Positions 11,976 through 23,624 of a DNA stretch of 64,000 nt are shown one piece after another; position 1 is the first letter of the stretch, and each line of letters opens with the position of its first letter. The position numbers and the translations under genes were made by a program. Under the pieces are notes generated by a model. The model was not told the origin of the DNA. It searched no databases and saw only the letters and a program-made list of their open reading frames with translations. Source of the DNA: Cepaea nemoralis (taxonomy: Eukaryota; Mollusca; Gastropoda; Stylommatophora; Helicidae); NCBI GenBank assembly GCA_014155875.1, contig JACEFZ010017421.1, positions 62,001 to 126,000 on the forward strand. Reading direction: 5' to 3'.

Positions 11976-13635
11976 CTTCTTCTTCTTCTTCTTTTCGTTC
12001 ATCCGGAGTGTTTTTTCAGATGTGATTGCGGTGTGTCTGTTATGCGCCCTTGGGCCGAAACCCGTAGGCCAACACATCGACTTCAGCGTGCTTTTTTGAC
12101 CAGGTAGCATTCCTGGGAGACTCTCACTTTTGTGGTGCCATCTGCAACCATGCTGGCCAAGATTGAACGGTCGAAGACAACGGTCATCCCTCAAAGGAAG
12201 GCAGGGACAGTCCATAGCATTTTCCGCCATCCAAGGTTGCTTCCATAGTTGCAGGGCCGACACATAACGCCCTGGATCTGGGCTCACCGAGGGAGATCGT
12301 CACGTCCTGCTCATGGCTGCTTTAAATCCTCACTTCAATATATTGGTCATTTCGTTTGCCCCGGGCCATTCCCGCACAAACCAGACAAGTTTGCAGACGG
12401 TATCCACTCAGCGAGTTTTCAGACATGTGCTTGTCGTTGCGCCCGTCAGAGCTGTTCCAGGCACGACAGACATTCGGAAAACTACCTAGTCAGAGCTGTT
12501 CCGAACAAGAGCGGCATTCGGAAACTAGGTAGTCAGAGCTGTTCCTAGCACGAGAGACATTCGGACGAGACATTTCACTCGGACGTAATTGCGTAGTGTC
12601 AATTTTTAGTTTGCCACCCGTAGGACGACACTTCCGACTTCAGCGGGCATTTTTAATGAGGTTAGCCTTCCTCTGGTTTCGAGGCAGGTTGGACTGTTGT
12701 GATGTCGCTAACATCTCAGCTGGTCAAGATAGAACGATGAACGACATCGTGGTTGGCCCTCAAGGGAAGGCAGGGGCAGACCATGAGCATTCCCTCGCTA
12801 TCCAAGGAGGCTTCCATAATTGCAGAGCCGGCACATATTGCTCTGTGACTGGGCTCACCCGAGGAGTTGCCACGTCCTGCTCATGGCTGCTTTAGTTCCT
12901 CACTTCCATGTGTTGGGCAACTCGTTTGCCCCTGATCGCTCAAGCACACACCAGGGACGGTCAGACTGCAAGCGACACCCACTCGGTAAGCTTTTGCTTT
13001 TGACTTCGGACCACGCAATAGGTTCGCTCGCCGTGCGTTCCATTTTGTGTTATTGAGACGTTCTTCCACTTTTGTCTACCCTCTCTATGAGTTAGATACA
13101 GTTTTTGCAGCCATTTTCTTCGACTGGGGCACTTTTTGACTTTTTGTACTCGCTCACGAGGTAGGCTACTTGTGCTGCCGGCTCAGCACCTTACCTTCGT
13201 GCAGCGGTGAACGAGAAACTGCCTGGCCCTCTCCTCCGGGAATATCTCATATCCCCCAGCTGAGAGCCTTCGAACTTGTATCAGACCTGAGCATTTAGCT
13301 TGCTCAGTATCACGCCTTTATTTTTCGAAAGGTGGGTATCTCAGGTGGGCTCTCAGGTCCGAGGGTTTGTGGCTTAGAGGCGTTCAGCCACAGCCCTCGA
13401 CAGGGAGCCATTTGTGTTTTGTCCGGACCAAGAACTTCTGCCTTCGTGCGCCTGATTTAAATTTTAGACTGCTATCCTCAGTCTCACCTGCAGAGCAGCA
13501 GGTTGTGTCTCTCTTAGTCTGGTCCCTATCCCATTAGCTGTCCGATATGTAGTTTTTCATCCATCAGCAAGCAAATGGGGTCGATGGGACACGCAAGCTC
13601 CCCCACCACGTCAAGGTGGAGACACATCGGGGGAG
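11976..13635 (-). mobile_element. ribozyme/(GAA)n non-autonomous retroelement, copy A (full length)
   Basis: Reads right to left. The 5' end at 13635 begins CTCCCCCGATGTGTCTCC and the 3' end at 11976 is a GAA-repeat tail. It is collinear with copy B (26539-28190) over its whole length, with small differences. It lies inside the mariner, flanked by tatgatttt (11967-11975) and tatgtcatttt (13637-13647, the same with two extra bases): a 9-bp target-site duplication. It includes an internal duplication of the 3' module and a short minisatellite. No RT or endonuclease is encoded, so it must borrow a LINE's machinery. It starts precisely at the P1 strand of the predicted ribozyme. Confidence 0.8.
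13504..13635 (-). ncRNA. predicted HDV-like self-cleaving ribozyme, copy A
   Basis: On the minus strand: P1 CTCCCCC (13635-13629) with GGGGGAG; two-base GA joiner; P2 TGTGTCTC pairs with GAGACACA (plus tgtgtctc at 13504-13511); P3 ACC/GGT or CCAC/GTGG with a CTTGAC-type loop; P4 GTCCC/GGGAC; joiner CTAAGA before the second P2 strand. Changes relative to copy B fall in the L3 and L4 loops, while all four helices are kept. The nested double pseudoknot and the C-U-A-A joiner follow the HDV-like ribozyme pattern. Activity is not shown by sequence. Confidence 0.55.
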
Positions 13636-13981
13636 GTATGTCATTTTCATTTGTTCGGACCTCTGACAAAAGCTCTCAAGGGGCAGCTATTTCACACAGA
13701 TGCAGACGTAATGAACGCGGTAAACACTCGGTTCAGTGAGCAACAACAATCCTTTTTGCGGACGGCATTCGCCGCCTCCCCTAGCAATGGGATGCTTGCC
13801 TGAATTCCTACGGCGACTTCTTCTGACCAACCCATGGTTCATAATTCATTCAAAATGAATGCTTTGTTTAATTCTACCACACCTGTTAATGTTTCTTTCT
13901 GGTTTAGAATGAATGTCCCTAATATTTACACAGGACCACAGCGTTCACCTTCACGATCTAGGTTAGCCGGCAAAACACAAA

Positions 13982-14230
13982 GGACTGATGGTAACATATA
14001 AAGATATGAAATGCATCGTTCGCCGTAAGAGAAAACAAACAGTTACGTTTCAAATAAGAACAGGAGTGCGTCAAGGATGCCTTTTGTCACTATTATTATT
14101 CTTACTAACGATATACTGGATTATGAAGACAACCATAATTACTGCCAGAAATGGAATTCAATGGGCTCCGGCAGAGCAGTTTAGTGATCTGGGCTTCACT
14201 GATGACCTTACCTTTCTGTGCCACACTTGA
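13982..14230 (+). pseudogene. LINE reverse-transcriptase palm fragment
   Basis: About 80 codons: TFQIRTGVRQGCLLS, LLLFLLTIYWIMKTT, NGIQWAPAEQFSDLGFTDDL. This is the GVRQGC block and the catalytic block of a LINE RT, with the usual FADD replaced by FTDD. The wording differs from the RTE copies nearby, so it is from another LINE family. Truncated on both sides; it abuts an RTE endonuclease fragment. Confidence 0.65.
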
Positions 14231-14274
14231 AATCAGATTTAAGATAAATTAAACACCTGTTAGGTATATGTGAG

Positions 14275-15110
14275 ACCAGATGGACAGGAATGGGCATTAT
14301 AACATCTGAGGAATATAGAATAATCTATTCTGGTGGAGAGAAACAACAGCGAAGAGTAGCAATTATAATGGATACAGAGAGAGCAAAATCGATCAAAGGA
14401 TATTAGAATGTATCAGACAGAGTGTTACTGGTGAAATTGAGTGGAAGACCTTTTTATGTCAACGTCATACAAGCTTATGCACCAACAGCAGACAGTAGTG
14501 ATGCCATTATTGATGAATTGTACAATGATGTAGAGAAATCCTTAAAGAAATGCAAGAATTCTGAAGTAAATATCATAATGGGTGACTTGAATGCCAAAGT
14601 TGGAAATCAACAGGACGGATGCATAGTTGGCAAGTATGGACTAGGGGAACAGAAGGAAAGGCGTTGCAGGCTTGTACAGTGGACAAAAGAGCATGATTTG
14701 ATTATTGGAAACACCTGGTATCAACAGCACCCAAGGAGATTATGGACATGGAAGAGTCCTGATCATAAGATCAGAAATCAGATTGATTATATTCTCATCA
14801 ACAGAAGATTTCGAAATGCCTTAACAGTAGAAAAACTATAACAAGCGCAGACTACTACAGCGACCATAGATTAATCTTAAGCAATTTATATATAACATTA
14901 AAGAAAGTCAAATATTCACCAAGAAACACACAATTTGATCTACAGGCGCTGAAGAGTGAGGAAATAAAAGATAACTTCAACGTAGAGGTAAAGAACAGAT
15001 TCGATGGTTTGTCCGATATGGAAATATTATTTCAAGACGTCAGTGACCAATGGCAAAATATGAAAGAAATCAGTCAACCAAGCTGTACCAAGTCAGTAGA
15101 CATTTCGGTT
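14275..15110 (+). pseudogene. RTE-like endonuclease and linker fragment
   Basis: Endonuclease in order: TRWTGMGIITSEEYRI near 14275, a stop near 14404, NVIQAYAPTADSSD near 14465, NIIMGDLNAKVGNQQ near 14570 (GDLN for GDFN), NTWYQQHPRRLWTWKSP near 14710, IRNQIDYILINRRFRNA near 14770. A frameshift at about 14825 leads into SADYYSDHRLILSN near 14850 (SDH catalytic block) and the linker to about 15100. Nothing of the RT follows. This matches the missing 5' part of the RTE family seen at 18.2-23.4 kb, so it probably belongs to that group. Confidence 0.8.
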
Positions 15111-16039
15111 CAAGAGAACAAAGGGAACACAGTCAGCCTTCTCCCGCGGGGGAAGGAAGAGAATGATCAAAATATTTCACTCTCTGAAGCACTAGGTACG
15201 TTAAATATAAACTACTTTTGAATACATAACTATGCATTTTGATAAAATACATATATAATTGCGTTTAATTAAGAATTGGTTAAAATGATCAATCAACAAT
15301 TCTTGTAAACTAGAGCCTGATTCATTTTTACTACTGAGCAGCCATGCTTTTTCCACGCTGTTCAATTTCTATCCCATACAGTTTCAATTCCTATGTTTAA
15401 ATTCTTCAATGCATTGTGAAACTATATCACTATCAATGCCTGTAAATCTGCAAATATTCCATGTGCTGTAGTGTTCACTATAAGGACATTTCACAAACTT
15501 TCTCTCCAGGCGGAAGCATAATAAGATAACGCATCTTATGAACCAGTTCATGTTGGAAAAATAGTTTTGCTAACTGCTAATCTGTAACTTGAGCTATCGT
15601 GCCAAATTTTGGTACAATCTTCTTGTTTACATATTAGTAACTACACAATATGTGTGATGGAAATGTAATAATTTCATAAATATTACTAGGGAAATGCCAT
15701 GTTGAGAAGTAAAATCTCAAATCCAAAGAAAGAAAACGCATGATATATATTCGAATGTTATGGCAGAATATGCTTTCAGTTCGCACCGCATCATGGATGT
15801 CAGCGCATGGGCGAAGATTTATGTTTAGAAATTGCCAACCACATTCAGAAGGCTGGCCATGCAGTGTAAGTTATTTCTGATAAATAAGAACATTTCTTAC
15901 AATAGCAGCTATTTGTAAATTATATCACAGCGTACACTAACCTCATGCTTCTATAGGAAGATGGGAAGAAGAAGAAGAAGACTATATGTTCTAATCTTAT
16001 GGATTGACGAATGAGGAAATCCAAAAACACTGGCTCCTG

Positions 16040-16116
<77 letters not shown>

Positions 16117-16249
16117 GTATATGAGGAATGTACATGTTTGTTTTTCTCTGTATGAGATATTTATATATATATTCTGTTCATGTTTGTTACTATTACTGTG
16201 GGGAAATATACATTTTAACGTGACTTCTGTGGAGACATGATGATGATGA
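15111..16249. other. non-coding stretch with a (TTA)n microsatellite
   Basis: No gene seen. A TTA run of about 25 units occupies 16041-16115. The remainder is AT-rich and shows no recognisable element. Confidence 0.7.
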
Positions 16250-17880
16250 GGTATGAAACCTTGGGTATGTCAGTACCCAAGAAGATATTTTTGAACCTTA
16301 TGGTTATTGGCCTTTGGCTAATGCTGATTATCACGAAGGAAAGAAGACTAGGAATCAGAGACAAAAGGCCTATGTCTGGGTTATTCTCTTCAAAGTATGA
16401 CAGATGCAATATCAATGTGCTGGATGGAAAGGATGGATAACTGATCACAAAAGTCCCAATAACAACATAGAAAAGAATACAGAGTGAGAAAATACCTTAC
16501 TCACATTTAGAGTCAGAATGGCTCTACAACAAGCAAGGAGGGACATGAAAATTGAAAATCCACTCCTTCCGCCTTCCCCTTTTGTTGTTTGTATTTGTGT
16601 TGTGAAAATATAGCACATCACAAGGTATTAATGCGTGGATTTGTGTTCTTTTGTCATCCCTATCTCTAGAAAGAAGCAAGTGGTGGTTTTTGGAAGTCTC
16701 ACTAAACTGGATCCTGGGTTAATAGCCAGTAAAAAGTGATAAATGGCAACCTGTCCTAAACATAGTCTGGATCTAGATAAACATAAAGGTTGACTGCTGC
16801 ACTTATTAGCTGCCATAGCCAGCAAAGGACTATTGTCGAAGAAGCATGACAACGTTGGTGATGAAGTACTACTTCAGTAGGAATATCCAGGACGGACTTC
16901 AGTATCTAATAATCTATCAAGATAAAGATCTACAGAGTAACCGACAACAGTGTATCGTCTGCTTTACTTCTGAGAGGTACCGCCTGAAGCATCATCAATC
17001 AGCGAAGTCAATGAAACTATGGGACCATTCCCAGTTTCCTATTCAGCAATGAATAATCCTTCGACAAAAGTCATGCAGCGGCAAATCAACACAATATTCT
17101 AGATTTTAACACCAATGGGAATACACTGAAATACACCATGACAACAAATCATCCACATCAGGTCATAGACCTGAAGACCAACTGAATTACATCTTGATAA
17201 CAGCAAGTTCAACACCTAAATACCAACGCAAGACACCGAATGAAGCAAGTGGAGTAATATGTATACACACGCAGCAGAAAAATCATTGGACTGTTTGCGA
17301 CTCTGTTCGTGTGCTGGAATTATTCATCTTCTGATCCATGTGTGTGCAGATCAATTCTGGACATAGTCACAGATGCTACAAATGAATGACTCTCAGCCAT
17401 ATATGTTCATACACTGGACTAGATAGTAATGACAAACTCTTTGCTGGTCCCATGTCAGCCTAAATGCCATCATCATATGTGGAATGGGTTATAGACTAGT
17501 GACTAGGTGGGTGGAAAATCCGCGTGTACATAATTGGGATTCGGATATCAGAAGCCGAGCAGCTGAAAGGCCGTCAATATTTCATCGGATATGGTGATAT
17601 AGGGAAGAACCTTGTACGAAGACTCAAGTTGTATCTCCTGAAAGTTTGACCAACCAAGGCCCCACATTTCACATGGACATCGAGCCTCAATGCAACAGAG
17701 TATTCATGAATCTAGCCCCATGGGGGGGGGGGGATTAAGTGCTTGTGTGTAAATTCTATTCTTGGATTATGGAGTATGATTTTCACCAGCCAATTACCAG
17801 TGGATATACATGTGAGAAACACAATTGAGTGCATTATTTCGGTACCCAGATAATGGGAATAGGATCTACTATACATTGGA
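16250..17880 (-). repeat. interspersed repeat R, copy 1 (identity unknown)
   Basis: The reverse complement matches 39785-41530 in the same order. Shared phrases: ggatattcctact (copy 1 complement of 16878-16890; copy 2 40857-40869), ctagatccagactatg (16760-16775; 40966-40981), gaccagcaaagagtt (about 17440; 40203-40217) and the block around ggtaccgaat/ggtacccagataatggg (about 17840; 39829). Substitutions and indels are frequent, so the copies are old. No ORF is shared. It is not classified. Confidence 0.7.
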
Positions 17881-18221
17881 GATGAACACTAAACCGTACA
17901 ACAGGAGAGTAAAAGACAGCAAACCACTAAATAATTAGTTTAGTATTATGTAATGAATGTAGTGCTTGATTTTTTGAACACATGCCAATGTTTTTTTTTT
18001 TTTAAAATCATTAGGTTTGTCAATGGTGTTGGGAACCAACTGATATATATTGGTGGTGTTTGAAGATGTTGAAATTTGGTGCTACAGGGGATAGCACTTT
18101 TTAATGTGTCTACGATATGTTATATTTCATTCCATGCCTGTTCCGGTATTTCAGTATGGTCATTATATGTATGTGAATGTAGACCTCTGTCATATTTCAT
18201 GAGAATGTATCATCATCATCA

Positions 18222-19138
18222 TCAAGTGCCGTGCCGGCTGGCGTAGGCGTTCATGGCTATCCACATATCTCGGTCTTTGGTGTTCTGGATCAACTCTGCT
18301 GATGATATTCCTCCATGCCACCGTCTCAATCTGTCCAGCATCATTTCTCTTGGTCTGCCTCTGCCTCTCTTCCCCTCGATCTTTCCAGTTGTCACGATGT
18401 TCTCCAATGCCTCTCTTCTCATCACATGACCAAAGAAAGCTGTTTGTCTCTTTCTTATTGTTGTATATAGTGTTCTAGTTTCATTAGCCTCTTTCAGGCA
18501 ATCGTTGTTATTTACTCTGGCAGTCCAAGGAATTCGCAACATTCGTTTTAAAAACCACATCTCTGTTGCTTTTAAGTTCTTCCTAATTTGTTCATTTACA
18601 TTCCAAGATTCGCTGCCATATATCAAGATTGGTTCTATATAACAATTTAGCACTCTCCTTCTTACATTCATTGATAGCGACTTATTGCATAAGATACTCT
18701 TCATTTTCTTAAATGCAGCTTTTGCCTGCCCTATTCTGCTCTTAATCTCTGTTGTTCCATCTGATGTTATAAGTGCCCCTAGGTATTTAAAATTATCCAC
18801 TTGGTTGAGAATTTCCCCTTCTATTTCTATGTCACATTTTGGTGTCCCAATTTTCTTTGATATCACCATTGTTACTGTTGTCTTGATATTCAAGGAGAGT
18901 CCTTTCTGTGCACTCTCTGATACTACAATGTCCAATAATTGTTGTAGATCTGTTGAATTATCCAATACTGTGTCATCTGCATAGCGTATATTGTTTATAT
19001 TATATCCACCGATTCGTATTCCTGGCTTCTCTTTGATCTCTCTCATTATTACTTCGCTATATAGGGAGAAGAGATCGGGTGACAAGACACACCCCTGTCG
19101 TACTCCTAGCTTTATCTGTTCGAAACTACCCTCTTTAT
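18222..19138 (-). pseudogene. RTE reverse transcriptase, catalytic core to C-terminus
   Basis: An uninterrupted frame from the GVRQGCVLSPDLF block through NNIRYADDTVL (catalytic YADD), NFKYLGALITSDG, YIEPILIYGSESWNV, MLRIPWTARVNNND, GKRGRGRPREMMLDRLRR and the terminal YASRHGT. A well-kept half of the host LINE whose upstream half lies at 19846-21308. Separation by a nested insert and truncation make it inactive. Confidence 0.85.
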
Positions 19139-19832
19139 CTCATCTCATCATGTTCCTTTTGTACCTTGCGGTTTCGAGGTGAAGTATAAACTTCATGAGA
19201 GTGCCCGATTATGGGTTTCATATATCGATATTCCCATGGACTCTGCTATTCCCTCCGTCCAACGTTTACGTGGTCGGCCTCTTCCTCTGATTCCATCTGG
19301 TCTGTACATCATTGCTTGTTGTTGTATGCTGTTGGCTGGTAACCTACTTGCATGGCCAAACCATTTAACTTGCTGTTTTCTGATAAAATCTAGTGCTGCT
19401 TTAACCCCCACTTTAGTCCTGATTTCTTCATTTCTGATCTTATCTCTTCTTGATACGTTGAGTATTCTTCTCAGGAACCTCATTTATGTTGGTGTGATTT
19501 TTGTTTTCTCTTTTTCTGTCATTGTCCAGGTTTGGCATTGGTAGCATAGAGTTGGCAGGAAGATTGTGTTGTAAAGTGCTTTCTTAGTAGTTATTGATAC
19601 ATGTTTGTTCTTTAGTATTGGTGCCATTTGACCAATGAGTTGATTTGCCTTATTGCACCTATTTTCGATCTCGTCTTCTCATCTGCCATTTGATGATATT
19701 ATACTTCCTAGGTACTTGAAACTCTTTACTTGTTTCAAGGGATGTTCGTTTAGGTGAATTGTTGTTGTTTGTTCTTCTTTAGTTATAGTCATTACCTCTG
19801 TTTTGCTTGTGCTAATTTTCATGTTATGTTCC
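19139..19832 (-). mobile_element. nested 3' fragment of a second LINE family, 13-bp TSD
   Basis: Encodes MKISTSKTEVMTITKEEQTT, VKSFKYLGSIISSNGR, then MRFLRRILNVSRRDKIRNEE, KQQVKWFGHASRLPANSIQQ, GRPRKRWTEGIAESMG on the minus strand. The 13-bp ctaccctctttat occurs at 19126-19138 and 19833-19845. Removing the insert together with one copy of this repeat joins the flanking RTE frame exactly between NKEG and SFEQIK. The 3' end (minus) is a short GATGAGATGAG tail. The frame is broken near 19680-19500. Confidence 0.88.
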
Positions 19833-20037
19833 CTACCCTCTTTATTTACCATTTTAATTGCTGCTACTTGGTTCCAGTAAATATTCTTTATTATTCTTAA
19901 ATCTTTCATATCAATGTTGATATCTTCCAACATTTTAATCAGCTCATCCTGTTTTACTTTATCAAATGCATTAGTATAATCTATGAAGCATAAATATATG
20001 TGCCTCTGTTTCTCTATTGACCTTTCTATTAGTGGTC

Positions 20038-20038
20038 G

Positions 20039-20112
<74 letters not shown>
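20038..20112. repeat. (AT)n microsatellite within the RTE RT
   Basis: About 37 AT units placed just after the codons for GTNNAIY of the host RTE. It adds a run of Ile-Tyr codons and is probably a post-insertion expansion. Confidence 0.9.
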
Positions 20113-20114
<2 letters not shown>

Positions 20115-21311
20115 CATTGTTTGTACCCTTTCCTTCCATAAAACCATACTGTTCTTCACCAATTTTCATTTTTATTTTCTTTCTTGTTCTTCTCATCATA
20201 ATTCTGAGTAGAAGCTTAGTGACATGGTTTTAAGGTTAATTGTACGAAAATCTTCACATTCAATTGCTCCTGGTCTCTTTTGGTATTGCTATAAATAGAT
20301 TTTAGCATATCGCTCGGTAAATATCCACTGTTGTAAATATCATTCAGCATTTTGGTTAATATGTCTACCCCAAATTCTCCCAATACTTCTATTTCTTCTA
20401 CTGTGATTTCCTCTGGCCCAGCTGTTTTTCCTTTCTTCATATGTTTCATAGCGTCAGCGACTTCTTCTTTTAGAATAGGTGGGCCTTCTAAGTTACTTTT
20501 TTCTGTTAATTCTTCCCTTTCTTCATTATATAATTCTCTTATATTCTCCTTCCACCTCTTCATTATTGCACCTTCCTCCAATAATATATTTTCTGTATTT
20601 GATTTCAAACACCCTGTATTTATTATTATTATTTTTCCTGTGAGCTCACTGATTTGTCTGTGCATACTTTTTTGATCTTTAATGGAATTTAATTCATTTT
20701 TTTGTTTTGCATTTCTCGTTTAACCAACTTTCTTTTGCCTTCACACATTTATCTCTTATTTCTTTATTTATCTTAGCATACTCTTGTTTGTCATTTTTAT
20801 TCTGTTTCCTTTTGTCCATCAGCATTAAGATTTCTTCATTCATCCATTTTTTCTTAGCTTTTTGGCTTCTCTCCGGTAATATTTCTTTGCTAGTTTGATG
20901 AATGGAGTCCCTTAACATTTCCCATTGTTCATTTATACTCTGTATTTTAGTTATTGCATTGTACCTATTTTTCACAGTCACTCTGTATTGTTCTTGAATT
21001 TCTTTATCTACTTTCAGAACCTTTTTATTAAGTCTCAGTTTCTTAACCATTTTTCCCCCTCTGTTTAATCCTACTTTTATTTGTCCACATAGTGGTACAT
21101 GATCACTATTCCTATCAGCACCAGGATTAATTAATGCATTTCTAAATCTTTTATTAATAAGTATGTAGTCAATTTGGTTGCGTATTTTCATATCAGGGCT
21201 CTTCCATGTGTATAGTCGTCTTTTATGTGTTTAAACCATGTGTTTCCAATTATCATATCATTAATATTTGCCCATTCTATTAGTTTATCTCCTCGTTCAT
21301 TTCTTGTAACG

Positions 21312-21774
21312 GTGAATGTATACCTATGTCATATTTCATGTGAATGTATACATATGTCATGTGAGGCATATTCAAGAAGCTCACAGTGGTCATTACACTT
21401 GTAGAAATATTATCCCAGATCTTGATTTAATGCCTGAACTGTTTGTCCAAATGTAGATGTTTACGTCAATTGCTTGTTGATGTTTGTTCAACAGGGGTTG
21501 TTATATATGTTGTAAACAATCAATGTCCTCTAACACAATATACAAATTAGGGGGTGATAGTAGTGGGAATGGAAACTTACACATAAATACAATTATATAA
21601 AGGAGTGAAGTATTTTCCTCTTGTGCTTATGGTAGAATTTCATGATCACCGCAAGTGGTGAAATGAGTGAGAATAAAAAAAAAAACAATCCCCTAGACAC
21701 AAAACAAGCAAATAATTCTCATATACCAAAATCCACATCCCACAACACAACACCCGGAATAACAAATTAATGCA
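21312..21774. other. non-coding spacer between LINE copies
   Basis: Starts with the second copy of the 38-bp flank (21312-21349). Contains no gene. The phrase acaagcaaataatt at 21704 recurs as tcaagcaaataatt at 23523, after the next LINE, which might be its target-site duplication. Confidence 0.5.
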
Positions 21775-23440
21775 CAAAAGAATTAATGACATCGCTAACA
21801 AAAGAACACACACATCAACGGGTTGCTTAAAACCTAAAGATGGCAAGATCATAATAGAAAAAAATGTGAAAAGACTTTTATGATGATATAAGAGAAGAAC
21901 AATATGATCATCGGAATAATAATGAAGGACCATCAATTTTTAAGATGGAAGTTCAGAATGCTCTTAACCACATGAAAACTGGCAAGATCCCGGGTACAGG
22001 TAACATCATAATAGAAATGATCAATGCCTTAGAAGAATATGGAATAGATCAAGTCGCCAGACGGCAGAATGCAATATACGATACTAGAGATATATCTCCT
22101 GAATTATGTGATTCTATATTTATTGCAATCCCTAAGATATAAGGAGCGTTGGAATGCGACCAACATCGAACACTAAGTATAATGAGCCACAGCACAAAGA
22201 TTCTGCTGAGAATTATCATGCAAAGAGTTAGGAAGAAAATACAACCCGAAAAAGGAGAAGAACAGTGTAGGTTTGTAGAAGGCAAGGGTACAGTAAATGC
22301 TGTGTATATACTGAGAACAGTAATTGCACGTTCTATAGAAGTAAACAAAGATCTATATCTTTGCTTTATTGACTACACAAAGGCTTTCGATAAAGTGAGA
22401 CATGTCGACATGATAAGGATGCTTGAAGATCTACAAATTGATGGAAAAGACCTTAGACTTGTAAAACACATATATTGGAAACAACAAGCTGCCATCAGAA
22501 TTGATAACGATGTAGGTCAATATCAGCCTATTAAAAGAGGTGTGAGACAGGGATGTGTAATGTCTCCAGATCTTTTTTCCCTGTACAGTGAAAATATTTT
22601 CAGAAATATAGAAGATATGGAAGGAATCAACATTGGGGGACGATACATCAATAACATTAGATATGCAGATGATACAGTCTTGATTGCAGACAATGAACAG
22701 GACCTGCAAAATTTAGTAGATGCGGTTGTTGCACACAGTGAACAACTAGGGTTAGAACTGAATATTAAGAAGACACAGATTATGGTCGTCACTAGGAAGA
22801 AGGAAATACCACAATGTGATATACGAGTAAATGGGCATATTCTTAAGCAAGTGAATCGATACAGTTATCTCGGCACAGTCATAACATCTGATGGGAGATG
22901 CCTTGAAGAGATTAGAACAAGAATTGCCATTGCGAAGGTAGCCTTTTGCAAGATGAAAAACATACTGACCAATAAAAAGATATCAATTGAAACGAGAAAA
23001 AGAGTGTTGAAGTGCTACATAGAACCTATACTTTTGTATGGATGTGAAGCGTGGACAATAAGCAGTCAAGCTACAAAACAGCTGATGGCTGTGGAAATGT
23101 GGTTTCTGAGGAAAATGCAAAGAATACCATGGACAGACAGAAAAAACCAAACAATGAACAAGTCCTTCAAGTAACAAATGAAGATCGCAATCTGATTAGA
23201 GTCATTAGACGTAGACAGTCAAAATGTTTTGGGCATGTTATGAGAAGAAATGACTTGGAGAACTTGGTGATGACTGGCAAGATCGAAGGGAAGAGATCAA
23301 GGGGAAGACCGAGAAGTAAATACTTGGATGGCTTGGACACGTGGCATCGTCGAGACAGGAACACGGAGTTGATCCATGACTCTGGTGATCGAGTGAGATG
23401 GCAGAACATGACCGCCCACGCTTATCGGCATGGCACATGA
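21775..23440 (+). pseudogene. RTE-like LINE, reverse transcriptase to 3' end
   Basis: Frames in order: 21900-22142 (KFYDDIREEQYD, NHMKTGKIPGTGNIIIEMIN, ending at a stop in the IPKI block), 22149-23174 (EEQCRFVEGKGTVNAVYIL, CFIDYTKAFDKVRHVDMIR, GVRQGCVMSPDLFSLYSE, NNIRYADDTVLI, RYSYLGTVITSDG, YIEPILLYGCEAWT), then after a frameshift near 23140 the final frame to 23440 (KIEGKRSRGRPRSKYLDG, MTAHAYRHGT). The endonuclease is missing. Catalytic YADD is intact. One stop and one or two frameshifts inactivate it. It is the same family as 7013-7695 and the best RT copy of that family here. Confidence 0.88.
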
Positions 23441-23624
23441 TGGAGGATGGAAACACTTTTGGGGAGATCAGAATAATTATTTCTAAACATGCATTGGGGA
23501 ATGACAAAGATAATGAGAATAAATCAAGCAAATAATTTCTTATCTCCCTTTGTAAAAGTTCACTTCAAGAGGGGAAATCATACACCTATTGCGGGAAGCA
23601 ATGTAGACAAAGATGAGGGAAAGA

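Larger units (their letters stand above)
11018..13826 (+). pseudogene. mariner transposase pseudogene (D,D34D)
   Basis: Starts at ATG 11018 and ends at TGA 13824-13826. Visible parts: N-terminal helix-turn-helix region (VDIHRIMQAEYGNKCVSKTA near 11100), SLRSLAKEFDVSVETIQKVI near 11310, first catalytic Asp in GDESWCRHFEP near 11520, second in LLHDNARPHVAK near 11860, third in YSPDMPRYDF near 11967. Exactly 34 residues separate the second and third Asp, the classical mariner spacing. Lesions: stop near 11401, frameshifts, a (GA)n expansion placed just after SSK of the first-Asp block, and the 1.66-kb copy A inserted at the codon after the third Asp. The coding tail resumes at 13642 (HLFGPLTKALKGQLFHTDAD). 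Confidence 0.85.
10872..13925 (+). mobile_element. mariner (Tc1/mariner) transposon, interrupted by copy A
   Basis: Left terminal repeat tataaggggcgttcattt at 10872; the right end near 13905-13925 (gaatgaatgtccctaata) is its imperfect inverse complement. Between them lies one transposase-like reading frame (see next entry). The 1.66-kb copy A interrupts it. Without that insert the element would be about 1.4 kb, close to the usual 1.3 kb for mariners. Flanks are compatible with a TA target. It is dead. Confidence 0.8.
18211..21311 (-). mobile_element. RTE-like LINE, 5'-truncated, carrying a nested LINE
   Basis: Minus-strand order: endonuclease tail from 21308 (RNERGDKLIEWANIND, IRNQIDYILINKRFRNA), linker (20900-20700), RT fingers (KTAGPEEITVEEIEVLGEFG, 20450-20380), EEQYGFMEGKGTNNAI interrupted by an (AT)n expansion at 20038-20112, CFIDYTNAFDKVKQDE near 19990, AAIKMVNKEG at 19845, then a 0.7-kb foreign insert, then FEQIKLGVRQGCVLSPDLF from 19125, IRYADDTVL near 18985, and an intact 287-codon end (18222-19085) closing with MNAYASRHGT. 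The 3' tail is (GAT)n. Near-identical 38-bp sequences beginning gtgaatgta flank the unit (18173-18210; 21312-21349), perhaps a long target-site duplication. Confidence 0.85.
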
